A DNA stretch of 64,000 nucleotides from an uncultured Collinsella sp. (GTDB lineage Bacteria > Actinomycetota > Coriobacteriia > Coriobacteriales > Coriobacteriaceae), in contig CAUBIC010000001.1 of the NCBI GenBank assembly GCA_958435945.1, positions 248,001 through 312,000 of the forward strand, given 5' to 3'. The notes beneath the pieces are model-generated. The model searched no databases, was not told the DNA's origin, and saw nothing but the letters and a program-made list of their open reading frames with translations. A program made the translations under genes and the position numbers. Shown here piece after piece: positions 15,165-23,326 of the stretch (position 1 is its first letter; every line of letters starts with the position of its first letter).

Positions 15165-17033
15165 CTAAGCGGCGACTTCGGTGCTCTTGTTCTCGTCGAT
15201 AAAGAAGCGCTTGTACCAAATGAGGAACGTCAGCGTGGTATAGATCTTGCGCTGGTTGAGCGCGCGGCCCTTAAAGTGATCGTCGAGCAGTTTCATGAGC
15301 GCATCGGTGTCAAAGAAATCGGCGGCCCACGGTGCGGTGAAGTATTCCTTTACGTAGTCGTAGTACTTTTGCTCGCGCAGCCAGAACTTGACCGGTACGG
15401 GGAAGCCCACCTTCTTGCGCGTTGCCCACTCGTCGGGCAGCGTGCGGTTGGCAGCGTGACGCAGAACGAGCTTGCAGCCTTCTTCGTTAACACGGTAGTT
15501 GGCGGGAATGTGCTCGGCAAACTCCATGACCTTCTTGTCCAGGAACGGGACGCGAAGCTCAAGAGAATGCGCCATGCACATCTTGTCGGCCTTGAGCAGA
15601 ATGTCGCCCGGTAGCCACATGTTCATATCCAGATACTGTTTCTTGGAAAGCTCGCAGCAGTTGGGAACCTGCTTGTAGTACTCGGCGCACATCTCGGCGG
15701 CGTTCTTGCCGGTGTCATAAGCGGGCTTGAGCACCTCGTCGACCTCGGAGGGATCGAACACCTTGGCCTGACCCACATACCAGCGCTCGGGAACCTCGGC
15801 GCATTTCGTCAGGAAGTTGTGGCCCTTAAAGTAGGGGAGATGCTGAACGAGTGAGCCCAGGGCGCGACGTACGCCGAGCGGCACGCGCTTCTTAAAAGTG
15901 CGCATCTCGGGGGTGTCCTCGTACCACTCATAGCCGGCAAACAGCTCGTCGGCACCCTCGCCCGAAAGGACGACGGTGACCTCCTTGGAAGCCATCTGCG
16001 CCAGATAGTACAGCGGCACGCTGGACAGGTTCGATTGCGGCTCGTCCATGTGGTACTGGATATCGGGCAGTGCATCAAAGAACTCGTCGGCGGTAATCAT
16101 CTTGCGCACGTTCTTGATGCCCAGCTTGTCGGAAAGCTCGGCGGCGTAGTTGGTCTCGTTGAAGTTCTTGTAATCGAAGCCGACAGAATACGTGGTGTCG
16201 GGCATGAGACAGGCGGCAATGTAGCTGGAGTCCACACCGCCAGAAAGGAACGAGCCCACCTTAACATCGGCGATTCGGTGCGCAGCGACGCTTTCGTGCA
16301 CGACCTTGTCGCATTCGTCCACGTACTCCTCGAAGGTCTTGGAGTTGTCGTCGGTGAAGTCACAGCTCCAGTAACGCTTGATGTCCATGGTGTTGGTCGT
16401 CAGGTCATACGTAAAGCAATGCGCCGGGGCAAGCTTGAACACGCCCTTAAAGAAGGTCTCCTCCGTGGCGGGGAATTGCAGCGTCAGGTAGGGGCGCAGC
16501 GCGTCGTGGTTGACAGCCTTCTCAAACTTGGGATGGTCCAGGAAGCTCTTGATCTCGGAGCCAAACAGCAGCGAGCCATCGGATGCCTGGTAGTAATAGA
16601 ACGGCTTGATACCAAAGATGTCACGAGCACCAAAGAGTTTGTTCTTGTTCTGGTCGTGAATCACGAACGCGTACATGCCGCGCAGACGGTTGACCAGGTC
16701 CTCGCCCCACTCCTCGTAACCGTGTACCAGGACTTCGGTATCAGCGTTGCAGTGGAAGGCGTAGCCGGCCGCCTCCAGCTCGGCGCGAAGCTCCTGGAAG
16801 TTGTAGATCTCTCCGTTGAAGACAATCGTGACCTTGCCGTCGTCGCTCGACATGGGCTGGGCTCCAGCTTCGGAAAGATCGAGAATCGAAAGACGACGAA
16901 AACCAAGGGCAACGTTGTCGACGATATGCTGGCCGCCCATATCGGGACCACGGTGGATGATGCGATTCATCATGGCCGTGAGAACCAGCTCACTCTGTTC
17001 ATCTGTACCGGTAAAACCGACAAAACCGCACAT
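15165..17033 (-). CDS. asnB: Asparagine synthase (glutamine-hydrolysing)
   Basis: Encodes 622 residues. Makes asparagine from aspartate, ATP and glutamine. The start is ATG 17033 because the enzyme must begin Met-Cys: MCGFVGFTG places Cys2 as the N-terminal glutaminase nucleophile after Met removal; AGAAAGGA lies upstream, and an open extension to 17168 is leader sequence. The glutaminase domain covers residues 2-200 (RGPDMGGQH, NGEIYNFQELR), and the synthetase domain carries the ATP PP-loop SFLSGGVDSSYIAACL. Monocistronic, transcribed toward tRNA-Val. A strong hairpin lies ~125 bp upstream and may act as an attenuator. Confidence 0.96.
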   Translation of the reverse strand: MCGFVGFTGTDEQSELVLTAMMNRIIHRGPDMGGQHIVDNVALGFRRLSILDLSEAGAQPMSSDDGKVTIVFNGEIYNFQELRAELEAAGYAFHCNADTEVLVHGYEEWGEDLVNRLRGMYAFVIHDQNKNKLFGARDIFGIKPFYYYQASDGSLLFGSEIKSFLDHPKFEKAVNHDALRPYLTLQFPATEETFFKGVFKLAPAHCFTYDLTTNTMDIKRYWSCDFTDDNSKTFEEYVDECDKVVHESVAAHRIADVKVGSFLSGGVDSSYIAACLMPDTTYSVGFDYKNFNETNYAAELSDKLGIKNVRKMITADEFFDALPDIQYHMDEPQSNLSSVPLYYLAQMASKEVTVVLSGEGADELFAGYEWYEDTPEMRTFKKRVPLGVRRALGSLVQHLPYFKGHNFLTKCAEVPERWYVGQAKVFDPSEVDEVLKPAYDTGKNAAEMCAEYYKQVPNCCELSKKQYLDMNMWLPGDILLKADKMCMAHSLELRVPFLDKKVMEFAEHIPANYRVNEEGCKLVLRHAANRTLPDEWATRKKVGFPVPVKFWLREQKYYDYVKEYFTAPWAADFFDTDALMKLLDDHFKGRALNQRKIYTTLTFLIWYKRFFIDENKSTEVAA

Positions 17034-17156
17034 GCAAGATCCTTTCTGCTGACGGCTCAGGTGTACTGCCGCAAGGATTGCGGCAGCTGATGTCAAATAA
17101 TCTTTACTATCATGCCAATCTTTTGTTTCGTGATAGGGCATAAGCGCCGAGCGAAC

Positions 17157-17203
17157 CGAAAAAACCACGTCCCGATCTTCAGGCGAAGCGGCGGGACGTG
17201 GTT
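17157..17203 (-). terminator. Terminator-like hairpin in the asnB leader
   Basis: A perfect 12-bp stem AACCACGTCCCG / CGGGACGTGGTT with a nested CTTC-AGGC-GAAG stem and six A on the plus strand forms an intrinsic terminator for minus-strand RNA. No minus-strand gene lies upstream of it within the window's next kilobases except antisense to murE, so either it attenuates asnB or it stops antisense RNA. The rest of 17034-17432 shows no gene; no T-box signature was found. Confidence 0.7.
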
Positions 17204-17432
17204 GCGAACGCTATGTTAAAGAACAGCACCCAGATTTCCTTGGTTTTACACGGGGTGAACACTGTTGCCATTTATTAGACCACGGCACAGTCCATGCAAT
17301 TTTTTAGAAGGCTGTGATGCGCGCAAGGTCAGGTGGCATATTAGGATGGTTGATAATACAGAATGTTTCATCGTTTCTGCCGCGGGACGTCTTCTGCCCT
17401 TTAAGGCTGAATTTAGCGAGAGAGGTCTTTGT

Positions 17433-18950
17433 ATGTCGAGTCCGACACAAGAGAAGCTAACTCTGATGCGCTATATAGAGTTGCTCGAGGAAGATGACCT
17501 TGTTGTTTCCAGACCGAGCGCTTCGTGCGACCAGCGCATTGAGTTTGCGACTGATGACTCGCGCCAGGTGCGTCCGGGCACGTTGTTTGTCTGCAAAGGC
17601 CGTGCGTTTAAGCGCGAGTACCTGCTTTCGGCAATCGCCGATGGCGCCGTGGCCTACGTTTCCGAGGTCGATTACGATGTTGATCTTCCCGCGGTGATTG
17701 TGAGCGATATTCGTCGCACGCTCGCCGTGGTGGCAGATGCCTTTTATGGGCACCCGTCGGGTAAGGTGAAGGTCTGCGCCTTTACAGGCACCAAGGGCAA
17801 GTCGACCTGCAGCTTTTATCTGCGCGGCATCCTCGCCAACGAGGCCAAGCTTACGGGCTGTCATCGACCCGCTCTTAATACGGGCATTGAGTTCGACGAC
17901 GGCATCGAGACGGGCCCTTCCAAGCTGACGACCCCCGAATCCTTCCTGCTGCAGTCCCGCATCGCACATGCTGCGGAGGCGGGTGCCCCGTGGCTGGTTA
18001 TGGAGGCATCGAGTCAGGGCCTCAAATACGAGCGTACGGGCAAGATTGACTTTGAAGTCGGCGCCTTTACCAATATCGGCGAGGATCACATTTCGCCGAT
18101 TGAGCATCCGACGCTCGAGGATTACTTTGCCAGCAAGCTCAAAATCTTCTTGCAGAGCCGTTTTGCCGTGGTCAATCTCGATATGGATAAGGTCGATCGC
18201 GTGCTCGAGGCGGCATCTCGTTGCGAACGTACGGTGACGTTCTCCCTGACCGACGAGCGTGCCGACGTGCTTGCGCTGGCGATTCGCAATGGCGACTGCG
18301 GCGTGGTGGCAACGGTGCGCACGCCCCGTTTTACGCGTGACATTGTGATTCCCACGCCGGTTAAGTTCAATGTGTCCAACGCGCTTGCCGCTATTGCCTG
18401 CGCCGAGGCCCTGGGCATTTCCGAAGAGGGTATCGTCCATGGCTTTGAGGGCGTTTTCGTTCCCGGTCGTATGGAGCTCTATCCGTCCGTATCGGGCAAA
18501 ATCCTGGGCATCGTCGATTTTGCACATAACGGCATGAGCCTCGAGACACTCCTGCGCGACTTGCGCGAGAACTATCCCGAGCGCGAGCTGGCGGTTGTAT
18601 TTGGCGCTACGGGCGGTAAGGGTGTCGATCGACGCACCACGATGGGCATCGCCGCTGGCAAGTATGCCGACCGAATCGTGATTACCGAGGATGACCCCGG
18701 CCCCGAGGATGTCGAGGACATCTGCGCCGAGATCGCGCGCAACGTTCAAGCGCAGGGAAATGATAACTGGCAAATCGTGACTGATCGCGTTGCCGCTATC
18801 GAGACTGCCGTGCGCGAAACTGTCCGTCCTGCCGTGGTCATCGTGTCCGGTAAGGGCGAGGAAGAGTGTATGCTGCGCAAGAACGGACCCGAGCCTTGTG
18901 AGCGCGACGGTTCGATTCTCAAGCGCACCCTTGCGGCGTACGACGCCTAG
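17433..18950 (+). CDS. murE: MurE-like UDP-N-acetylmuramyl peptide ligase
   Basis: Encodes 505 residues with the three Mur ligase domains. Adds the third amino acid to UDP-MurNAc-L-Ala-D-Glu in the cytoplasm. Seen: DDSRQVRPGTLFVC (uridine-binding N-domain), ATP loop FTGTKGKST (about residue 118), the MEASSQGL and FTNIGEDH segments, and the C-domain DFAHN and VFGATGGKGVDRR. The residue-selecting loop reads DDPGPED, neither the DNPR of meso-DAP enzymes nor the common DNPA/DDPN lysine type, so the amino acid added cannot be named. Start ATG 17433 has AGAGAGG; an upstream extension to 17265 is discarded. Could be a paralogue of a second murE elsewhere. Confidence 0.85.
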   Translation: MSSPTQEKLTLMRYIELLEEDDLVVSRPSASCDQRIEFATDDSRQVRPGTLFVCKGRAFKREYLLSAIADGAVAYVSEVDYDVDLPAVIVSDIRRTLAVVADAFYGHPSGKVKVCAFTGTKGKSTCSFYLRGILANEAKLTGCHRPALNTGIEFDDGIETGPSKLTTPESFLLQSRIAHAAEAGAPWLVMEASSQGLKYERTGKIDFEVGAFTNIGEDHISPIEHPTLEDYFASKLKIFLQSRFAVVNLDMDKVDRVLEAASRCERTVTFSLTDERADVLALAIRNGDCGVVATVRTPRFTRDIVIPTPVKFNVSNALAAIACAEALGISEEGIVHGFEGVFVPGRMELYPSVSGKILGIVDFAHNGMSLETLLRDLRENYPERELAVVFGATGGKGVDRRTTMGIAAGKYADRIVITEDDPGPEDVEDICAEIARNVQAQGNDNWQIVTDRVAAIETAVRETVRPAVVIVSGKGEEECMLRKNGPEPCERDGSILKRTLAAYDA

Positions 18951-18980
18951 ACCAGCCCCTTCTATGTAAACGGAGTGACC

Positions 18981-19892
18981 ATGTCCCACAACACCCTGCC
19001 GACCGTTGCCGAGCTTTCGGGCGAGATGCGCGAGCGTCTTGCCAAGGTCAAGTATGTCTTTACCGATCTGGACGCCACGATGCTCGCCCCCGGCTCGTGC
19101 GTGCTGCGCGATAACGACGGCAATCCCTCGACCAAGCTCGTCGAGGCGGTTGTCGCGCTCGCTCGTGCCGGCATCCAGGTGGTCCCCACCTCGGGTCGCA
19201 ATCGCACCATGATCCATGAGGACGCCCGCGTGCTCGGCCTCAACTCCTACATCGGCGAGATGGGCGGCCTGGTCATGTACGACCTCAAGGCCAACGACTG
19301 GGAGTACCTGACGGGCGACATGCCCTACGACCCCGCCTGCGGTCTCACGCCGCACCAGGTGATCGAGCAGACTGGCGTGTGCGAGAAGATCCTTGCCCGC
19401 TGGCCGCACAAGATCGAATACCACAACGACATGTCGACCGGCTACAAATACCGTGAGGTCACCGTCGGCATGCGCGGCGATGTGCCCGACGATGAGGTCC
19501 AGGCCATCCTGGACGAGGCCGGCTGCGGTCTGGTCTGGGCTTGCAACGGCCATCTGACTCACCTGTCCAAGCCGACGACGCTCGAGCTTAATCGCGTCGA
19601 GGACGGCCGCGCCTTCAACATCAATCCGGCGGGTCTCAACAAAGGCGTTGCCATTGCGCGCTTCTGCGAGCACCTGGGGATCGAGCGCGAGGAGACGCTT
19701 GCGCTCGGCGACTCCGAGTCCGACTTCTACATGGCCGACCATGTTGGCATGTTCTGCCTGGTCGAGAACGGTCTGACGAGCGCCGGTGCCCCGGAGTTCT
19801 TGGACGCCTGCGACAATGCCTATATTACGCGCGGCAAGATTGTCGACGGTTGGGTGGCAACGGCCGAGCTGCTGGTCGCAGCCCGTTCGTAG
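18981..19892 (+). CDS. HAD-IIB (Cof-type) phosphatase
   Basis: Encodes 303 residues of the Cof subfamily of HAD hydrolases, cytosolic Mg-dependent phosphatases of sugar phosphates and cofactors. Motif I is VFTDLDATML (nucleophile Asp plus acid/base Asp), motif II PTSGRN, motif III lysine in NKGVAIARF, motif IV LALGDSESDFYM. The large Cof-type cap lies between motifs II and III. Start ATG 18981 is set by GGAG five bases before; GTG 18975 overlaps that site. It lies between the Mur ligase and murI with short gaps, so probably in a wall-metabolism operon, but its substrate is unknown. Confidence 0.85.
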   Translation: MSHNTLPTVAELSGEMRERLAKVKYVFTDLDATMLAPGSCVLRDNDGNPSTKLVEAVVALARAGIQVVPTSGRNRTMIHEDARVLGLNSYIGEMGGLVMYDLKANDWEYLTGDMPYDPACGLTPHQVIEQTGVCEKILARWPHKIEYHNDMSTGYKYREVTVGMRGDVPDDEVQAILDEAGCGLVWACNGHLTHLSKPTTLELNRVEDGRAFNINPAGLNKGVAIARFCEHLGIEREETLALGDSESDFYMADHVGMFCLVENGLTSAGAPEFLDACDNAYITRGKIVDGWVATAELLVAARS

Positions 19893-19943
19893 CGCGACGC
19901 ATCACGAGTGGTCGCATTTTTCGAGAGAGAATCTGGTGAGGTA

Positions 19944-20828
19944 ATGTCCGATATCGATAATATGGCCGGGGACACGCGTCCGATCGGCGTGTTCGACTCG
20001 GGCTTGGGCGGCTTGACGGTCGCGCGCGCGATCGCAACGGCACTTCCGCACGAGTCCGTCTACTATTTCGGTGACACTAAGCGCTGCCCTTATGGCACCC
20101 GCACCGAGGACGAGGTTCGCTCGTTTGCGCTGCAGGCGGGCCGCTGGCTATCGAGGCACGACGTTAAGATCATGGTCATCGCCTGCAACACGGCGACCGC
20201 CGCGGCCTTGCGTTTGGCTCAGCAAGTGCTTGACGTTCCCGTGATCGGCGTGATCGCTCCGGGCGCACGTGCTGCCATCAACAGCACGCGTACGCGTCGC
20301 GTCGGCGTGCTGGCCACCAACCTCACCATTCGCTCGGGTGCCTACACGCGCGCCATTCAGGACTTGGATGCTGGTGTCGATGTGTATGGCTGCCCGGCCT
20401 CGAGCTTTGTCGAGGTCGTCGAGCATGAGCTCGCCTCGGGCGCGCACCTGCAGGAGCAGTGGCTCGAGAACGAGGATATTTTTGATACGCCAGCCGTTCG
20501 CGCGCTGGTCGGCGCCACAGTCGAGCCGCTGCACGATCGTGGCATCGATACCGTGGTACTCGGCTGCACGCATTTCCCGCTGCTGGTGGGTCCCATCCGC
20601 CATGCGCTAGGACCCGGGGTGCGCGTGGTGAGCTCCGCCGAGGAGACCACCCGCGAGCTGACCGATATCCTCACGCGCCGTGAGCAGCTGGCGGGCGATG
20701 CCGCCGAGCCACAGCATCGCTTTGCCACCACGTCTGACAACATTGCCGAGTTTGCGGTGGCGGGTAGCTTTATCTTTGGCCAGCCGCTTAAAAGCATCGA
20801 GCATGTCGATATCGACGAACTCGGTTAG
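19944..20828 (+). CDS. murI: Glutamate racemase
   Basis: Encodes 294 residues. Interconverts L- and D-glutamate to supply D-Glu for peptidoglycan, cofactor-independent. GVFDSGLGGLTV holds the catalytic aspartate and serine; the two cysteine acid/base residues are in VIACNTATAAAL and VLGCTHFPLLVG. The start at 19944 follows GGTGAGG; the longer open frame from 19908 lacks a ribosome site. A C-terminal tail of ~35 residues (NIAEFAVAGSFIFGQPLKS) is typical. Confidence 0.95.
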   Translation: MSDIDNMAGDTRPIGVFDSGLGGLTVARAIATALPHESVYYFGDTKRCPYGTRTEDEVRSFALQAGRWLSRHDVKIMVIACNTATAAALRLAQQVLDVPVIGVIAPGARAAINSTRTRRVGVLATNLTIRSGAYTRAIQDLDAGVDVYGCPASSFVEVVEHELASGAHLQEQWLENEDIFDTPAVRALVGATVEPLHDRGIDTVVLGCTHFPLLVGPIRHALGPGVRVVSSAEETTRELTDILTRREQLAGDAAEPQHRFATTSDNIAEFAVAGSFIFGQPLKSIEHVDIDELG

Positions 20829-20881
20829 GCTCGCAATGTCGCCGGAGGCTTCGCCACATCTTTTGCCGAAAGGATAGTTCC

Positions 20882-21607
20882 ATGGAATACATGCAGGTCA
20901 ACCGCGCCAACGGCCGCGCCGTCAACGAGCTGCGCCCCGTTAAGCTCACCCGCGGCGTCATGAAGCACGCCCACGGCTCGTGCCTGGCTGAGTTCGGCGA
21001 CACGCGCGTACTGTGCGCCGCCACCATCGAGGAGGGTGTGCCTGGTTGGCGCAAGGGCGCCAAGGCCGGCTGGGTAACGGCGGAATATGCGATGCTACCG
21101 GCCTCGACCGGTAAACGCTGCAAGCGCGAGCATGCCAACCGCAAGGGCCGCTCCATGGAGATCGAGCGGCTTATCGGCCGCAGCCTGCGTACCGTCGTCA
21201 ATATGAAGGCGCTCGGCGAGTACACCGTTACCGTCGACTGCGATGTGATCCAGGCCGATGGCGGCACGCGTACGGCGAGCATTACCGGCGCCTGGGTGGC
21301 GCTGCACGACGCCCTTGCCATGTGGGTCGAGGCGGGCAAACTCGAGCGCATCCCGCTCACGGGCCAGGTTGCCGCCATTTCCATGGGCGTCGTCGACGGC
21401 AACACCCTGCTCGACTTGGATTATTCCGAGGACAGCCACGCCGAGGTCGACATGAACCTCGTCGCCACCGATTCCGGTGAGATGATCGAACTCCAGGGTA
21501 CCGGCGAGCAGGCGCCCTTCGACCGCAAGCGTCTCAACGCCCTGCTCGACCTGGGCGATAAGGGTATCGCCGAGCTCATCGAGCTTCAGCGCCAAGCCCT
21601 CGCCTAA
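20882..21607 (+). CDS. rph: Ribonuclease PH
   Basis: Encodes 241 residues, standard length. Phosphorolytic 3'-exoribonuclease that trims tRNA 3' ends in a hexameric ring. RPVKLTRGVMKHAHGSCLAE at the N-terminus, RKGRSMEIERLIGRSLR and CDVIQADGGTRTASITGAWV are the conserved RNA- and phosphate-binding blocks. AAAGGA precedes the ATG. Its stop codon lies inside the left arm of a hairpin that ends the transcript or marks a REP-like repeat. rdgB follows, an arrangement common in Gram-positives (rph-rdgB). Confidence 0.95.
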   Translation: MEYMQVNRANGRAVNELRPVKLTRGVMKHAHGSCLAEFGDTRVLCAATIEEGVPGWRKGAKAGWVTAEYAMLPASTGKRCKREHANRKGRSMEIERLIGRSLRTVVNMKALGEYTVTVDCDVIQADGGTRTASITGAWVALHDALAMWVEAGKLERIPLTGQVAAISMGVVDGNTLLDLDYSEDSHAEVDMNLVATDSGEMIELQGTGEQAPFDRKRLNALLDLGDKGIAELIELQRQALA

Positions 21608-21646
21608 CCTGCCAAAAAGGGACAGGTTTATTTTGGCAGGTTTTAT
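21606..21646 (+). terminator. Terminator / REP-like hairpin after rph
   Basis: AACCTGCCAAAA (21606-21617) pairs perfectly with TTTTGGCAGGTT (21631-21642), then TTTAT. The loop contains GGGACAGG, a core also seen in other intergenic hairpins of the window. Confidence 0.75.
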
Positions 21647-21753
21647 CTGGGAAAACGTCGAAGTATAAGACTGCCGTTGATTGAGACGGGAGAGAGGCCG
21701 AAGTCCTCGTCGTCCTCAATTCGGCATTGCTATAGAGACAAAGGAGACCAGCT

Positions 21754-22395
21754 ATGGCACTTGAGAAGATTGACATCGACACCCTCGACCCGGCGGCGAC
21801 TATCGTCGTGGCAACCGGCAACGCCCATAAGCTCACCGAGATCGAGGCCATTTTGGGCAAGGTCATGCCCGAGGTGCGCTTTGTGGCGCTCGGCCAGCTG
21901 GGCGATTTTGAGGACCCCGAGGAAAACGGCACGACGTTTTTGGAGAACGCCATCATCAAGGCGCAGGCTGCGGTCGAGGAGACGGGCCTTATGGCCATCG
22001 CCGACGACTCCGGCTTGGTCGTCGATGCGTTGGACGGCGAGCCGGGCGTGTATAGCGCGCGCTATGCGGGCGTGCATGGCGACGATGCCGCCAACAACGC
22101 CAAGCTTCTCGTTAACCTGGAAGGCGTGGCAGACGAGGACCGTACCGCGCGCTTTATGAGCGTCGTCGCGCTTATCGATACGGACGGTCTGGTCACCTAT
22201 GGCGAGGGCGCCTGCGAAGGCGTTATCGCGCACGAGGGCCGCGGCGAACACGGTTTTGGCTACGACCCGCTGTTCCTGCCGGTCGATACGCCGGGCAAGA
22301 CCATGGCCGAGCTCACGGCGGACGAGAAGAACGCCATCAGCCATCGTTTCCATGCGCTCGAGCATCTGTCCGCCAAGCTGACGGGCGAGGAGTAG
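21754..22395 (+). CDS. rdgB: Non-canonical purine NTP pyrophosphatase (XTP/dITP)
   Basis: Encodes 213 residues. Cleaves dITP, ITP and XTP to monophosphates, keeping deaminated purines out of DNA and RNA. IVVATGNAHKLTEIEAIL (substrate loop), LMAIADDSGLVVDALDGEPG (metal-binding Asp), GEGACEGVIA and GFGYDPLFLP are textbook family motifs. AAAGGAGA precedes the ATG. It runs directly into dtd (gap of three bases), so both are translated from one mRNA. Confidence 0.95.
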   Translation: MALEKIDIDTLDPAATIVVATGNAHKLTEIEAILGKVMPEVRFVALGQLGDFEDPEENGTTFLENAIIKAQAAVEETGLMAIADDSGLVVDALDGEPGVYSARYAGVHGDDAANNAKLLVNLEGVADEDRTARFMSVVALIDTDGLVTYGEGACEGVIAHEGRGEHGFGYDPLFLPVDTPGKTMAELTADEKNAISHRFHALEHLSAKLTGEE

Positions 22396-22398
22396 ACC

Positions 22399-22845
22399 GT
22401 GCGTGCGGTGGTGCAGCGCGTGCTCAACGCCGGCGTGACAGTCGACGACGAGTGCGTGGGCCGTATTGGACGCGGCTACTTGGTGCTGCTGGGCGTGGGC
22501 CACGGCGACACACGCGCCGAAGCCGACAAGCTGTGGGGCAAGCTCCGCGGGCTGCGTATCAACGAGGACGAGAACGGCAAGACCAACTTGGCGCTGGCGG
22601 ATGTCGACGGCGAGGTGCTCGTGGTGTCGCAGTTCACGCTGTTTGCCGACTGCCGCCACGGCCGCCGTCCGTCGTTTACGGACGCCGGCGCGCCCGATGT
22701 CGCTAACGAACTTTACGAGTACTTTTTGACACTCGTAGCTCAGGACGTTGAGCATGTGGCGCACGGTATCTTTGGCGCCGATATGAAGGTCGACCTGGTC
22801 AACGACGGTCCGTTCACCATCGTCCTCGACACAGACAATCTTTAG
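22399..22845 (+). CDS. dtd: D-aminoacyl-tRNA deacylase
   Basis: Encodes 148 residues. Removes D-amino acids (and Gly from tRNA-Ala) that were wrongly attached to tRNA. Starts at GTG 22399 (MRAVVQRVLNAGVTVDD), three bases after rdgB. Conserved VVSQFTLFADCRHGRRPSFT and FGADMKVDLVNDGPFTIVLD contain the active-site SQFTL and the NxGP cross-subunit motif. A hairpin begins immediately after the stop. Confidence 0.95.
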   Translation: MRAVVQRVLNAGVTVDDECVGRIGRGYLVLLGVGHGDTRAEADKLWGKLRGLRINEDENGKTNLALADVDGEVLVVSQFTLFADCRHGRRPSFTDAGAPDVANELYEYFLTLVAQDVEHVAHGIFGADMKVDLVNDGPFTIVLDTDNL

Positions 22846-22873
22846 GTTACGCGGTTTTACCAAACCGCGTAAC
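22846..22873 (+). repeat. Hairpin repeat, copy A (12-bp stem, TACC loop)
   Basis: GTTACGCGGTTT / AAACCGCGTAAC with loop TACC, starting right after the dtd stop. No U-tract follows. A second copy with the same loop and a compensatory base-pair change lies after lysS (27361-27390). Confidence 0.8.
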
Positions 22874-22930
22874 AACTGGTCATGCGAAGTTGTCGTCTGG
22901 TACGTATTTGGGACGGAGCTATTTAGCTGC

Positions 22931-22960
22931 TTGCGTATGGCTGCAACAGGGTGCTATAGT
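22931..22960 (+). promoter_or_regulatory. Promoter of veg-ispE
   Basis: -35 TTGCGT (22931-22936), 18-bp spacer, extended -10 TGCTATAGT (22952-22960). Transcription start expected near 22967. Confidence 0.65.
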
Positions 22961-23027
22961 ATTAGAGTTTTGTCTATCTTAGGGGTATTATCCCCTTTTT
23001 GAATTGCACCCTCTGGAGGCCCCATTC

Positions 23028-23324
23028 ATGGAAGAGATGGAAGTCAATCACGTCGACGACATCCACGAGAAGCTGACCGATATGGTGGGCGATCGCGTCA
23101 AGGTTAAGGCCAACATGGGCCGTACCCGCGTCATCGAGCGCATGGGCACCATCAAGAGCGTCCACCCCGCCGTCTTTATCGTCGAGGTTGACGAGCGTCG
23201 CGGCCGCAAATCGCGTCAGTCCTACCAGTATATCGATGTCCTTACCGGCCAGGTCGAACTGTTCGACCCCGAGAGTGGCGAGCATATCTTTACCCCGCTC
23301 GGCAACCAGCTCGAGGAGCACTAA
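23028..23324 (+). CDS. veg: Veg family protein
   Basis: Encodes 98 residues, a small basic beta-rich protein of the Veg family (DUF1021). In Bacillus, Veg is abundant and promotes biofilm matrix expression; the mechanism is unsettled. The sequence HEKLTDMVGDRVKVKANMGR followed by ERMGTIKSVHPAVFIVEVDE matches the family core, and an extra C-terminal segment (LTGQVELFDPESGEHIF) is present. Start at ATG 23028 with CTGGAGG; an in-frame upstream ATG (23004) has no ribosome site. The veg-ispE neighbourhood is conserved with Firmicutes. Confidence 0.88.
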   Translation: MEEMEVNHVDDIHEKLTDMVGDRVKVKANMGRTRVIERMGTIKSVHPAVFIVEVDERRGRKSRQSYQYIDVLTGQVELFDPESGEHIFTPLGNQLEEH

Positions 23325-23326
23325 CG

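Noticed and set aside
17034..17432. T-box riboswitch for asnB or other amino-acid genes
   Set aside because: No AGGGTGGnACCGCG-type signature on either strand in this or other leaders.
17457..19742. 761-aa antisense open frame over murE and the HAD gene
   Set aside because: Spans two well-supported genes on the other strand and shows no domain.
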